Shown piece by piece: positions 9,296 to 18,673 of a DNA stretch of 64,000 nt. The notes beneath the pieces are model-generated. The model worked only from the letters and a program-made list of their open reading frames with translations. It made no database searches and was not told the DNA's origin. The first letter of the stretch is position 1. The number at the start of each line of letters is the position of its first letter. The position numbers and the translations under genes are program-made. Origin of the DNA: Legionella nagasakiensis. GTDB taxonomy: Bacteria > Pseudomonadota > Gammaproteobacteria > Legionellales > Legionellaceae. The DNA lies in NCBI RefSeq assembly GCF_900639915.1, contig NZ_CAAAID010000009.1, forward strand, positions 1 to 64,000, in the 5' to 3' direction.

Positions 9296-10477
9296 TTAAG
9301 ATTGCTGTGTTGCTAAGAGCAACCCATGGCGATAAGCAATACAAGCGCCATGTTCATCGTTTAAATGCTCAAGTAATTTGCCTAGCTCTGCATAGGCCGT
9401 CGGTGTGGCGCTTAGTGCAATGCTATTTTCTAAATACGTCTTGGCTTTACCCCATAAGCTTTTCATCTGGCTTAAGCGCCCAAGACATAGAAATAAAGCC
9501 GCTGAATGGGGTTGCTCCCTAAGCAAAGATTCAGCGAAATCTAACTGGGCAAGATCATGCTTAATTTGACCGTAAAGTGTGATTAACTCTTCATTAAATT
9601 GTTTACTAAGACAGCGTCGCAATAAAGATTCTGCTGGTGAATATTTTTGGTTTTCTATTAAAGAGCGGCAATACAACGCTACTAATTCAGGATCATGTTT
9701 TAATGATTTTGGCAAGGAGGAGAATTGTTCCTCAAGTGTTTGTAACTGATTTTGCTTTATCATGTCGGACATGGCTTGCAAATAGGCATATTGTTGCAAG
9801 CGCTTATAAGCATCTCCCGATACGATATGGTTACTTTTCAATTCCGGCAACAAATTGATTAATTGCGACCAGTCTCGGACCTCCTTATAAAGGTGCATTA
9901 ATAATTTCAAGACATAAGGATGTTGTGGTGCTAACGTTTGTAAATGCTTGAGTGTTGCCAAGGCTTGTTCCCATTGGCGGTTGGCGAGTTGTAATTGCGC
10001 CTGAGTTAATTCGACGGCTATTTTGGCTTCTGGCATGGATTGTTGTGCTTGACGCAGATAGTCATCACGAAGTTTATTATCCCCCATCTCTTGAGCGGCA
10101 CGTGCCGCTGTTAGGTAGTTTAACAGTGGCGTATCAGCATCGGGCAATGCTTTAATTAAATGATTTTTTGCCTGTAGCCAGTAACCTTCACTAAATTCTA
10201 TTAAACCCTGGCGAGTTTTCATTTGAGCCTTTTGCGCACGATGCTTGGCCAGCCAGTTTTTCCAAGAAGCGGGAACATGCAAGATCCAATTTAATAAGGC
10301 AACGAGCAGATAAAATAAAAAAAAGAAAAGAATCAAGCCAATAACCGCCACCCACAGCGTTGTTTCCAGGGTCCATTGATTCATAGCGATGAGTACATAA
10401 CCTGGATCTTGCTGTAACTGAAGACCCAACCAAACAGAAGCCAGCAACAATATAAAGATAAATAAAACGCGAATCAT
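9296..10477 (-). CDS. hemY: HemY-like inner-membrane TPR protein
   Basis: 393 residues. Two N-terminal transmembrane helices (about residues 3-20 and 40-65) precede a periplasmic or cytosolic domain of tetratricopeptide-like repeats. This is the arrangement of the gammaproteobacterial HemY found at the end of hemCDXY. Its biochemical role in haem synthesis is not settled; it is not the protoporphyrinogen oxidase of the same name from Bacillus. The start overlaps the hemX stop by one base (TAATG), so translation is probably coupled. Confidence 0.92.
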   Translation of the reverse strand: MIRVLFIFILLLASVWLGLQLQQDPGYVLIAMNQWTLETTLWVAVIGLILFFFLFYLLVALLNWILHVPASWKNWLAKHRAQKAQMKTRQGLIEFSEGYWLQAKNHLIKALPDADTPLLNYLTAARAAQEMGDNKLRDDYLRQAQQSMPEAKIAVELTQAQLQLANRQWEQALATLKHLQTLAPQHPYVLKLLMHLYKEVRDWSQLINLLPELKSNHIVSGDAYKRLQQYAYLQAMSDMIKQNQLQTLEEQFSSLPKSLKHDPELVALYCRSLIENQKYSPAESLLRRCLSKQFNEELITLYGQIKHDLAQLDFAESLLREQPHSAALFLCLGRLSQMKSLWGKAKTYLENSIALSATPTAYAELGKLLEHLNDEHGACIAYRHGLLLATQQS

Positions 10478-11580
10478 TATGAATTTTCTCCTTTCAGAGC
10501 AGGCTCATCCGTTTTTGAATCATTTGATTCGATGAGCTGATTAAGCAATGATAAGGATTGTTCAATGGTCGGTTTTTTTTGCACAAGAGAGGTTTGCTGC
10601 ATGGTTTGTAATTGCGTGATGAGCGCCTCGGTCATGGGAGCAGTGGTTTGAAAAGAATTTTGAATGTTTTTGAGTGCTTGGTTTAATGCGATTTTGTAGA
10701 TGGTTTCGTTGTTTTGCAGAACAGCCCATTGTGCTTCTTGTAAATTTAAACGGATATTTTCACGAAGCATTGCCTCTTGAGTCGGGGTCAGTAGTGGTTG
10801 TATGGTTTCGTCCTGACGACGAATCACCACGAGTTTTTCTAATAAGCTGACACTTTCTTTTAAGCGTTCTCTCCAGGCAGAAGGTGTCGTATTGTTTGGG
10901 GTGTTATTCTGTTTTTCCTCTGGAGGCATAACAGACTTTTTAATGGGGATGTTATTTACCAAATTTTGAGCAGCATCAAGTTGGCTCAATAACCCTGCCA
11001 TATCAATCTCAGGAACAGATTGTGTCTCGGTGATTTCTTTTGCTATGGCTTGCCTGACAGTAAATAGACGATGATCATGGGTCAAAGCAAGGAGTTTATC
11101 GGCTTGTTGCAAGAGCGCGACGGTGGTTTGTATGTTATTACTCCAGTGTGCATTAATTTGCGCTAAATGAAGGTAATAACGGGCTTTCAGAAGCGTCCAG
11201 TCTTTCGTTTGATAAAAGCGTTGCTGCGCCATGGATTGAAGATTTTTTTCAAGCGTTGCCAGTCTGTCTTTTAGCACCTGTTGTGTTTGATTCAGTGTTT
11301 TTATGGTGGCTTGAATTTGGTGAACATTTTCTGTTTGCTGTTGCTTGATTGTATCCAGCATGGTTATGAAAGAGTCTCTCTGCTGTCTTTCTTCCTGATG
11401 CATCTGCACATTTGAATATATGGCATATAAAGCGCTGCCAATCGCGATCAAAGCCAGGAGAATGGTTACTGTCAGCAAAAAGATTGCTCTTGATGAACTG
11501 CGCTGATGTGATGTTTTTACATCTTCTGGTTTAGCTTCGTTTGAAGTTAATTGAGTGTTAGCTTCATTGCTGGTATCCAT
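10477..11580 (-). CDS. hemX: HemX-like membrane protein
   Basis: 367 residues. A polar, Thr/Ser/Asn-rich cytoplasmic N-terminus of about 32 residues is followed by one transmembrane helix (about 33-53) and a long helical, Gln-rich, coiled-coil-like periplasmic domain. This matches the HemX family, often annotated as uroporphyrin-III C-methyltransferase although it lacks the methyltransferase fold. It starts 3 bases after the hemD stop in the hemCDXY order. Confidence 0.9.
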   Translation of the reverse strand: MDTSNEANTQLTSNEAKPEDVKTSHQRSSSRAIFLLTVTILLALIAIGSALYAIYSNVQMHQEERQQRDSFITMLDTIKQQQTENVHQIQATIKTLNQTQQVLKDRLATLEKNLQSMAQQRFYQTKDWTLLKARYYLHLAQINAHWSNNIQTTVALLQQADKLLALTHDHRLFTVRQAIAKEITETQSVPEIDMAGLLSQLDAAQNLVNNIPIKKSVMPPEEKQNNTPNNTTPSAWRERLKESVSLLEKLVVIRRQDETIQPLLTPTQEAMLRENIRLNLQEAQWAVLQNNETIYKIALNQALKNIQNSFQTTAPMTEALITQLQTMQQTSLVQKKPTIEQSLSLLNQLIESNDSKTDEPALKGENS

Positions 11581-11583
11581 GAA

Positions 11584-12363
11584 TTAATCCTTGGTTGTCT
11601 TTAGAGTGTTCATAAAGGCATAGAGTGAATTTAAAATGTTGTTATAGCTGCTGGTTATAATATGTTTTATACCAAGTGAGGAGGCTGTTTCAGCCAATCG
11701 TTCACTAATAACCAGGCAGGGTTTATTGCAAAGCCATATACGACCTTCTTCGCCCAATAAGGTAAATAGGTTATAAATTGCTTGCTGGCTTGTAAACAGT
11801 ATAATATTCACAGAGTTATTGTGCCATAGAGAATTCATCTCAGGTTTTGTGTAGGTCGGCAATCTGCGATGGTAGACGATAAGTTCAATTAAATGAGCAG
11901 CCCGTGAACGTAATGTGTCGGTAATCAGCGTTCTTCCTCCTTTGCCTTTAACGAGTATAATTGTTTGATCACGCACGTGCTGAAATACTTCTAATTTCAC
12001 CAGATGTTCGCTATTGGAAACCACCGGCATATGATCAACACGTATGTGCCATTGAGCCAATGCTAAGGCAGTTGCCTCACCTATAGCTGTAATTTGTATG
12101 TGTTCAGACCAGGGAATCTGTTGCTGTGCCAGCTGACTGAAAAAATACTTAGCGGCGTTAGGACTAATAAATACAGCGTGTTCTAGATAACTTGGCTCCG
12201 GCATGGCGCTTAACCAAGTCTCCGTTGGTTCGATTTCTAATACAGGTAATTCAACGCAACACCCTCCGGCTGCGGCAATCGTTTGGCTTAATAATGTATT
12301 TTGTTCTTTAGGGCGAGTGTTAAGCAGGCAAAGTCCTTTTAAATGGTTCGAATAGGTATTCAT
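11584..12363 (-). CDS. hemD: Uroporphyrinogen-III synthase
   Basis: 259 residues. It closes hydroxymethylbilane to uroporphyrinogen III with inversion of ring D. The family has low sequence conservation; visible signatures are LLNTRPKEQN at the start, FISPNAAKYF near residue 85, a central ITAIGEATALAL and the late ILFTSQQAIYNLF. The start overlaps the hemC stop by 4 bases (ATGA), as usual in this operon. Confidence 0.93.
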   Translation of the reverse strand: MNTYSNHLKGLCLLNTRPKEQNTLLSQTIAAAGGCCVELPVLEIEPTETWLSAMPEPSYLEHAVFISPNAAKYFFSQLAQQQIPWSEHIQITAIGEATALALAQWHIRVDHMPVVSNSEHLVKLEVFQHVRDQTIILVKGKGGRTLITDTLRSRAAHLIELIVYHRRLPTYTKPEMNSLWHNNSVNIILFTSQQAIYNLFTLLGEEGRIWLCNKPCLVISERLAETASSLGIKHIITSSYNNILNSLYAFMNTLKTTKD

Positions 12364-13292
12364 GATATCGAAGAACCATTTATAAGTTCTGATGCGCCAT
12401 CACGTATTAGAGAACGTGCGCAATTGTCAGCTAAAATAACAGCATCTTGCTGATGCCCTCGTTGGCTATTACTGATTACTGCATGACCATCTACGCTGGA
12501 TACTTTCGCGTGCAGTATTAATTGAGCGTTTGGTGCAGGTTTGCAAAAAATAGCCAGTGAAGTATGACAATTACCACCGAGATGGGCATTCACGCGCCGT
12601 TCGGTATTTACACAAAGAGCAGAAATAGGATCGTTTAAGGGTGCCAGTAGTGTTTGCAATGCTTTATCATCGGTGCGGCATTCAATGCCTAACGCTCCTT
12701 GACCACAGGCAGGTAACATGACTTCCTCCTTCATGATTTCTTTAATAAATGCTTTCATGTCCATACGTTCAAGCCCTGCTGCGGCAAGAATAATAGCATC
12801 GTACTCACCAGAACGCATTTTTTCTATGCGAGTCTGGATATTTCCTCGTAAAGGTTTAATGCATAAATCAGGGCGAAGGGCCAGTAATTGAGATTGACGG
12901 CGCAAGCTTGATGTTCCAATCATTGCCCCAGATGGCAGTGCATTTAGATTTTCATAGGATTCACTGAGCAGGGCATCCAGGGCAATATGGCGATGGCAAA
13001 TAGCAGCAATCGATAGTCCCTCTGGAAATGTTGCAGGAACGTCTTTCATGGAATGCACAGCCAAATCGGCCCGTTTGTCAAGCAATGCTTCTTCTAATTC
13101 TTTTACAAATAGACCTTTGCCGCCGATATCTAATAATTTATCTTTGAAAAATTTATCGCCGGATGTTTGCATAGGTAACAATTCAATCTGCAAAGTAGGC
13201 CAATGTCGCCTTAATAATTCACTCACATGGTTAGCTTGCCACAGAGCAAGCGGGCTTTTACGAGTTGCTATTTTGAGTATTGGTGAGGACAT
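12360..13292 (-). CDS. hemC: Hydroxymethylbilane synthase (porphobilinogen deaminase)
   Basis: 310 residues. It condenses four porphobilinogens into hydroxymethylbilane. Motifs include IATRKSPLALWQA at the N-terminus, AVHSMKDVP, GTSSLRRQSQL and GGNCHTSLA. Cys242 is the attachment point of the dipyrromethane cofactor, at the same position as in E. coli. It is the first gene of hemCDXY and is divergent from the sensor kinase, with 107 bases between them. Confidence 0.96.
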   Translation of the reverse strand: MSSPILKIATRKSPLALWQANHVSELLRRHWPTLQIELLPMQTSGDKFFKDKLLDIGGKGLFVKELEEALLDKRADLAVHSMKDVPATFPEGLSIAAICHRHIALDALLSESYENLNALPSGAMIGTSSLRRQSQLLALRPDLCIKPLRGNIQTRIEKMRSGEYDAIILAAAGLERMDMKAFIKEIMKEEVMLPACGQGALGIECRTDDKALQTLLAPLNDPISALCVNTERRVNAHLGGNCHTSLAIFCKPAPNAQLILHAKVSSVDGHAVISNSQRGHQQDAVILADNCARSLIRDGASELINGSSIS

Positions 13293-13399
13293 GAATTACG
13301 GTATACTGGTTAAAGATTTTCATGATAGCATAATTTTGATCATTCTTTAGGGGGCTGTTGGCAATAGTATGCTTTGCATAAGGAATAAGCTGAACAGAA

Positions 13400-14680
13400 A
13401 TGGATATAATAAAAATTATAAAATATCTTGATCAATCCTTACAACGCCATATGTCTAGTTCGGCGCACCAGCTTGTGTTTGTTGGTATGCTTGTTTTCTT
13501 GGGTTTTCCTTTACTTTATGTATGGTCGATATGGTATCCTCAGCTATACGAATCGTTTGAGTTACGATTAGTTGGTAGCGTTCTTGGCTTAGGATTAATG
13601 ATATCGCCTTATTGGCCAAGAAGTGCTAGACACTATATTCACTGGTATTGGTTTCTAACACTTCTGTATGTTTTACCCTTTTTTTTCACCTATTTTTTTT
13701 TAATGAATCGCGCCAGTGATGTGTCCTCGATGTTGTTATTATGCAGCGTATTTTTATTGGTGCTGCTTGTGGATTTATTTAGCCTTTGTTTACTGCTAGT
13801 TATTGGTTTTGGCCTGGCTTTCCTGTGCTATTATTTTACTTCTTCAGAATTTTATTTTACCCAAGAGCATGCAGAAGTGGGTGTATTAGTGCTATTTTTT
13901 ATGATTGCCGGATCAACCGTTAATTATAAAACGGTAGTGCTACAACGACAACGCATGGCTGGAATAGCCGCGGCAGCAGGAATGATCGCACACGAATTGC
14001 GTACACCATTGCTGGGTATTACAAGTGGCGCCCAGGCATTAAAAGCATTCATGCCAAGGTTATTTGAAGGCTATTCTCTAGCTAAAGAACAAGGTTTATT
14101 GTCTTCGCCCATCCGAGAAAATCGCATACAGCAGTTGACTGGGGTCAGTGAACGTATCATTAGGGAAATCAATTATGCGAATACCATTATTGATATGTTA
14201 TTAATCAAGGCAGGACGTGATAATTCCCTGCAAAATTGTCCTATGGAGCTGTGTTCAATGGCGGAGTGTCTGCATGAAGCAATTGACCGGTATCCTTTTC
14301 GTTCCGCTCAAGCACGGGCGTTGGTAAGTTGGTGTGGTGATTTTCAATTTATAGGTTCAAAATTATTGATGGAGCATGTTCTATTTAATCTTTTGAAAAA
14401 TGCTCTGTATGTTATTGCTATGTATGAACGTGGAGAGATTGTAATCTGGACAGAAAACAGTGATAAATTCAATTATCTATACGTTAAGGATACCGCCAAA
14501 GGCATGACGAAACAGCAGTTATCGCACTTGTTTGACCATTTTTATACTACAACGTTCATGGGGACAGGGATAGGTTTGTCTTTTTGTAAATTAGTAATGA
14601 ATCGTTTTGGTGGTGATATTTATTGTGACGCTCAGGAAGGAGTGTATACAAAATTTACTTTAACTTTCCCTATTGTTTGA
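13400..14680 (+). CDS. CqsS/LqsS-type quorum-sensing sensor histidine kinase
   Basis: 426 residues. The first 175 residues form about six membrane segments whose sequence resembles the alpha-hydroxyketone sensor domain of Vibrio CqsS: FLGFPLLYVWSIWYPQ, ESFELRLVGSVL, LPFFFTYFFLMN. The cytoplasmic part has AHELRTPLLG with His198, very near the phosphoaccepting His reported for Legionella LqsS (200) and LqsT (204). The ATPase region has an N-box (NLLKNALYVI), DTAKGMT and GTGIGLSFCKLVM. No receiver domain is attached, unlike CqsS. An LqsR-type regulator follows 52 bases downstream. Whether it is orthologous to LqsS, LqsT or neither cannot be settled here. Confidence 0.88.
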   Translation: MDIIKIIKYLDQSLQRHMSSSAHQLVFVGMLVFLGFPLLYVWSIWYPQLYESFELRLVGSVLGLGLMISPYWPRSARHYIHWYWFLTLLYVLPFFFTYFFLMNRASDVSSMLLLCSVFLLVLLVDLFSLCLLLVIGFGLAFLCYYFTSSEFYFTQEHAEVGVLVLFFMIAGSTVNYKTVVLQRQRMAGIAAAAGMIAHELRTPLLGITSGAQALKAFMPRLFEGYSLAKEQGLLSSPIRENRIQQLTGVSERIIREINYANTIIDMLLIKAGRDNSLQNCPMELCSMAECLHEAIDRYPFRSAQARALVSWCGDFQFIGSKLLMEHVLFNLLKNALYVIAMYERGEIVIWTENSDKFNYLYVKDTAKGMTKQQLSHLFDHFYTTTFMGTGIGLSFCKLVMNRFGGDIYCDAQEGVYTKFTLTFPIV

Positions 14681-14732
14681 ATATAGTATAAAGGAATTCA
14701 ATCAGTAATTTTGCGTCTGCTCAGGAGGAGCT

Positions 14733-15758
14733 ATGCAACATTTTTCAATTCCTACCTGTTACTTTCCAAGTACAGCTGTGTTTCTCGACGATAGTCGTGA
14801 TTTTTTGCTGAATTTTGTCTTGCAGTTAGATGAAGGCGTTGCCTATAGGATTTTTGATAATCCTAACAAAGCATTAGATTATATTCATAACAAGCATTGT
14901 GGATTGGAGTTATTGAATCAAGATTGTTTAAGTGAATATTCTGAATCCAAGCATCTTGATTTAATTAAGCATACGCTGGATATGGATTTGGCTGCGATTC
15001 ATGCGGAAGTATATAATCCACATCGATTCTCTGAAATTTCTGTCGTGGTTGTTGATTATGCTATGCCGGGAATGAATGGATTAGAGTTTTGTCGGCGAAT
15101 AGAAAATAATAATGTCAAAAAAATTCTCTTAAGTGGCCAGGCTGATGAGCAATTAGCGATTGAAGCATTTAATGAAGGTTTAATCCATCGTTATATTAAA
15201 AAGAGCGATATCAATGCCACGGAGCTTATCACTAAGAGTATTTACGAATTGCAATTTCAGTATTTTCAAGCCATGTCAGATACAATTGAGCGGATGTTAT
15301 CCCTCATGCCTCCTCGTTGTTTGCAGGATAAAAATTTTGTTCATTTTTTCCTGAAGTTTATTGAGGAGAAAGGTATCATTGAATATTATCTGGCGGATAA
15401 CTCTGGCAGTTTTTTTATGCTTGACGATGATGCTAATATCAGTTTTCTTCTTGTTAAGAATGAAGAAGAAATGCACGCTTATTATGATTTGGCTTTAGCA
15501 CACGGCGCAAGTGAATCTATTCTCGAACAATTAGCAAGCGGTCATAAGATGCCAGGATTGTGGCATGCGAGTGTATTATCTTCTCAGATCACAGATTGGG
15601 CATCGTGTCTCGTGCCCGCTAAAAAATTGGTTTGTAATGATACCTATTATTATGCTCATCTGCAGGGCAATACGCTTTTTAATATTCGTCAGCAAAAAAT
15701 TCTTTCTTATCACCGTTACTTGGAAGAACTAGATGCAGAAGAATTGTTGATGGGTTAA
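14733..15758 (+). CDS. LqsR-type response regulator
   Basis: 341 residues; ribosome binding site AGGAGG upstream. It has an elongated receiver domain: the acidic pair is in FLDDSRD (residues 18-23), then an insertion, and the phosphoacceptor lies in VVVVDYAMPGMNG at Asp108, the same number as in L. pneumophila LqsR. KKILLSGQADE and HRYIKKSD supply the conserved Ser and Lys. The C-terminal 160 residues carry no DNA-binding motif and resemble the unusual LqsR output domain. It lies just after its likely cognate kinase. No LqsA-type autoinducer synthase or hdeD is next to it, unlike the canonical lqs cluster. Confidence 0.85.
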   Translation: MQHFSIPTCYFPSTAVFLDDSRDFLLNFVLQLDEGVAYRIFDNPNKALDYIHNKHCGLELLNQDCLSEYSESKHLDLIKHTLDMDLAAIHAEVYNPHRFSEISVVVVDYAMPGMNGLEFCRRIENNNVKKILLSGQADEQLAIEAFNEGLIHRYIKKSDINATELITKSIYELQFQYFQAMSDTIERMLSLMPPRCLQDKNFVHFFLKFIEEKGIIEYYLADNSGSFFMLDDDANISFLLVKNEEEMHAYYDLALAHGASESILEQLASGHKMPGLWHASVLSSQITDWASCLVPAKKLVCNDTYYYAHLQGNTLFNIRQQKILSYHRYLEELDAEELLMG

Positions 15759-15774
15759 AAGCATTTGGCCTATC

Positions 15775-16293
15775 CTAAAAAAAACCATGAGAATGACTAC
15801 GTGCGAGCTTTGGTGCTTGGTCAATGGTTGTAACGGCGCTTAGCAGTAGTGACAAGGGCACCTTAAAATGTGTAGAAGAAGGAACAATGATGTCAGCATG
15901 CTTTTGAGAGGGATTGATGCGATGGTCGTTTGCAGGTTTTAGCTTTTCTTCATATTCTCGCAATAATGAGTCGAGCGTTACTGATTGCGATCGCGGAGCG
16001 GTCAAATGGTTACATAAGCAGCTGTCTTTGTCTTCAGACATGAATACCTTGATATTCAATGCATTGCGAAGAGCAGCATCTTCAAATAAAAATTGACCTA
16101 CGACAATGACAATACCTTCTGCCTCTCGGATAGCAGCAAGAAGTCTGTCTATGTCTAGCTGAAGATCGGCTTTATAGAAAGATTCTTCTTCAATCAGTAT
16201 AACAGGAGTTTTATCGGCAATTGCTTTCTCTAATAACATCGCCAACTGTTTTGTTCGTGATCCAAAAGGTCCGCAAATGCCTGCTATGCGCAT
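15775..16293 (-). CDS. Uridine-kinase-like protein with degenerate P-loop
   Basis: 172 residues from ATG 16293; a TTG at 16305 would add four. The order of short motifs follows uridine kinase: EEESFYK for the substrate loop, IVIVVGQFLFEDAALRNALNIK for the Walker B-like segment (split here as IVIVVGQFLF and EDAALRNALNIK), and later INPSQKHADIIVPS. The P-loop is damaged: GPFGSRTK stands where GxSGSGKT is expected, so the invariant Lys is Arg or shifted. The region between the two halves is shorter than in real kinases. It may be a non-catalytic or repurposed homologue. It converges with the LqsR-like gene. The start lies against a long palindrome. Confidence 0.65.
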   Translation of the reverse strand: MRIAGICGPFGSRTKQLAMLLEKAIADKTPVILIEEESFYKADLQLDIDRLLAAIREAEGIVIVVGQFLFEDAALRNALNIKVFMSEDKDSCLCNHLTAPRSQSVTLDSLLREYEEKLKPANDHRINPSQKHADIIVPSSTHFKVPLSLLLSAVTTIDQAPKLARSHSHGFF

Positions 16294-16328
16294 ATAATGA
16301 TCCAATTTTGCAAATTTAGATCATTATA
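16293..16328. promoter_or_regulatory. Palindrome with TATAAT on both strands between divergent genes
   Basis: Arms 16293-16302 (TATAATGATC) and 16319-16328 (GATCATTATA) are perfect reverse complements. Inside them AATTT (16304-16308) and AAATT (16312-16316) also pair. Each outer arm begins with a consensus -10 hexamer, one per strand. CTGCTA (16281-16286) and its complement TAGCAG outside the right arm extend the symmetry with a gap. It abuts the start codon of the leftward gene and lies 118 bases before the cytochrome gene. It could be a shared promoter/operator. Confidence 0.5.
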
Positions 16329-16446
16329 TAGCAGGTTTAAAAATTGGCAAGGGAATCATTTGCATGAATAGTTAAAGGGCTTTTTCTGGAAATGAAGATA
16401 ACTTCTCGGTATGATTTTTTTAATCACTTAACATTAGGACATTTTA

Positions 16447-16866
16447 ATGCGTAACGTCATTTTTGTCAGCGCGATTTTACTACCCATAGCATTACATGCT
16501 GAAAGTGATTTCTATCGCCAACAAATTCAACAGCGAATCAGTCCAATTGGCAAGGTTAGGATTCAAAAGGAGGAGAATTTAACGACAAAAACCGTGTCTG
16601 ATAACGAAAAAAAGCAAGTCAAAAAAGTGCCAGGGCAGGAAATCTATGAAAAATATTGCAGTGTTTGTCACCGCACTGGTCTGGCAGGAGCACCAAAATT
16701 TCGTGTTGAGGCGGATTGGAAATCAAGACTTGATAAACAAGGGATAGAAGGATTGATGGCGACCGCTATTAAAGGATTGAATGCAATGCCGCCGAAAGGA
16801 ACTTGTGTAGAATGCAGTGAGGCAGACATTAAAACAACGATAGAATATATGGTACCGCAATCATGA
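16447..16866 (+). CDS. Cytochrome c5-type periplasmic protein
   Basis: 139 residues. A signal peptide of about 18 residues (ending LHAES) and a charged linker precede a single class I haem domain. CSVCH (near residue 78) binds haem c, and the Met of NAMPPKG is the likely sixth ligand. [10 protein letters not shown] carries the extra Cys pair typical of the c5 subgroup. It overlaps dsbB by 4 bases (ATGA), so the two are probably co-transcribed. A role as small electron carrier in the periplasm is inferred. Confidence 0.88.
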   Translation: MRNVIFVSAILLPIALHAESDFYRQQIQQRISPIGKVRIQKEENLTTKTVSDNEKKQVKKVPGQEIYEKYCSVCHRTGLAGAPKFRVEADWKSRLDKQGIEGLMATAIKGLNAMPPKGTCVECSEADIKTTIEYMVPQS

Positions 16867-17378
16867 CCAAACGTAACTACCGAAGTATTCAAGCGACTTT
16901 GCTTTTATTAACAGTTGTAGTCGTAGGCTCCTCATTTTATTTTCAATATGTTGTGGGTTTGCAACCTTGCCCCTTATGTTTAATGCAACGGCTGTGTGCT
17001 TTTTTATTAGGTATGTTTTGTCTGATGGGGATGTGTTTGTCGACCTTGAAACGAGGGAGACTTGTTGCTCTCTTGCAAATGTTTTTTGCAGCAGGCGGGT
17101 TATTTTTTGCCACACGACAGTTATGGTTACAGTCATTACCAGCAGAACAAACACCGGCTTGCTTGCCTGGTCTTGAGGTATTGATTCGCTATTTTCCCTG
17201 GCAAGATGTGGCGCATGCGCTTTTTTGGGGGTCGGGAGATTGTGCCGAGGTTTCGTGGCGATGGCTTGGACTATCTATGCCTGCGTGGGCCGCCTTATAT
17301 TTTTTTGTCATGTTTATTGCTTGCGCTGGTTTATACCGGTGGCTGGGCCGAACATTGCGACAGCTAAGAACATGGTGA
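16863..17378 (+). CDS. dsbB: Disulfide bond formation protein DsbB
   Basis: 171 residues with four membrane helices. It reoxidises DsbA and passes electrons to quinone. The first periplasmic loop has the redox pair in PCPLC (about residue 40) and the second loop has ACLPGL with [14 protein letters not shown] after the first pair is family-like. It overlaps the cytochrome gene by 4 bases; pairing with a periplasmic cytochrome fits an envelope redox function. Confidence 0.93.
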   Translation: MTKRNYRSIQATLLLLTVVVVGSSFYFQYVVGLQPCPLCLMQRLCAFLLGMFCLMGMCLSTLKRGRLVALLQMFFAAGGLFFATRQLWLQSLPAEQTPACLPGLEVLIRYFPWQDVAHALFWGSGDCAEVSWRWLGLSMPAWAALYFFVMFIACAGLYRWLGRTLRQLRTW

Positions 17379-17456
17379 CACTCGTTGCTATGAAAAGCGG
17401 CTGGTAAAGATTTTTCTTCTTGGTTATGATCACTTTTTTGGCAATTCTGAGCAATA

Positions 17457-18614
17457 ATGAATACATTTCGTTGTGAAGTTGTTTACCGCCATAAATATAC
17501 AGCAGCACGTGTAACCAGAGTGATAACGCCTCATGGGGAATTTATAACGCCAGTCTTCATGCCGGTGGGTACGCGGGCAGGGGTAAATAATATGATGCCT
17601 TCAGAATTAATTGCTGCAGGCAGTCAAATCATCTTAGGTGGTAATACTTATCACATGTTATGTGCTCCAGGCATGGCGATTATCGAGCAAGCGGGGGGGA
17701 TGCACCCTTTTATGGGTTGGAATGGCCCTATGTTAACGGATAGTGGTGGGTTTCAGGTATTTAGTCTTTCGAAAAACGAAGAAATTTGTACGATTGATGA
17801 AATAGGCGCACACTTTACCTTGCCTGGTTCTCAGCGCACTATTCATATGACACCCGAAATGTCATTGCAGACTCAAAAAATTATTGGTGCTGATATTATT
17901 ATGGCCTTTGATCAGTGCACGCCTGATCATTGCTCACTTGCAGAGACACGTCAAATCATGGGTCGTACGCATCGATGGCTCAGGCAATCAGTCGCCTATC
18001 ATCAGCAGCATCCTGTTTCACAGTATGGCGCCCACCAGGCCTTGTTTGGCATCGTACAGGGCGGAATTTACAGAGAGTTACGTCGTGAGAGTGCTGATTT
18101 TGTAGCATCGATGAAAACCGATGGTTTTGCTATCGGAGGGGAAACCATTGGCTTTGATATGGAAAAAACAGTAGAGATAATCCGTTGGATAAAAGAGTTT
18201 TTACCAGAGAACAAGCCACGCTATACTATGGGGGTAGGGATGTCACCTCAGGACTTACTCGATGTGGTAGCAGAAGGCATCGATATGTTTGATTGTGTTG
18301 CACCTACGCGTAATGCTCGTCATGGAGCATTATACTGTGGTGAAGTGGTAAAAACAGGAAATTGGTTGACGTTTGTCAGTGAACATCAAAACGCGCGCAT
18401 CCAAATTAAAAAATCATGTTATGCGGATGATTTGTCGCCGGTCATGGCCAGTTGTTCATGCTATACTTGCAGACACTATTCCCGAGCCTACTTACACCAT
18501 CTAGTTAAACAAAAGGCAAATTTGTTTACGGCCTTAGCCAGCATTCATAATGTTCATGTTTTACAAGATGTATGTGCTAAAATGCGCGCCATAATCACAG
18601 AGAATTGCTTATAA
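17457..18614 (+). CDS. tgt: tRNA-guanine transglycosylase with altered substrate pocket
   Basis: 385 residues. It exchanges guanine 34 of GUN-anticodon tRNAs for a queuosine precursor. Family motifs are [32 protein letters not shown] (base-binding Asp), FDQCTP (the Asp that stacks near the base, with Gln where Glu is usual), [19 protein letters not shown] with the nucleophilic Asp, and the zinc site CSCYTC with a later His. Two features are odd. The pocket motif GGLxVGE of standard bacterial enzymes reads GGETIGF, and the segment after ARHG holds an unusual sequence ([13 protein letters not shown]). It is not next to yajC/secD. It may use a precursor other than preQ1; this is inference. Confidence 0.88.
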   Translation: MNTFRCEVVYRHKYTAARVTRVITPHGEFITPVFMPVGTRAGVNNMMPSELIAAGSQIILGGNTYHMLCAPGMAIIEQAGGMHPFMGWNGPMLTDSGGFQVFSLSKNEEICTIDEIGAHFTLPGSQRTIHMTPEMSLQTQKIIGADIIMAFDQCTPDHCSLAETRQIMGRTHRWLRQSVAYHQQHPVSQYGAHQALFGIVQGGIYRELRRESADFVASMKTDGFAIGGETIGFDMEKTVEIIRWIKEFLPENKPRYTMGVGMSPQDLLDVVAEGIDMFDCVAPTRNARHGALYCGEVVKTGNWLTFVSEHQNARIQIKKSCYADDLSPVMASCSCYTCRHYSRAYLHHLVKQKANLFTALASIHNVHVLQDVCAKMRAIITENCL

Positions 18615-18673
18615 CCTACGGTTATTGTTCATCCAATAACCGTATTCTTAAGATATTTTTAACTGGAGAACTC

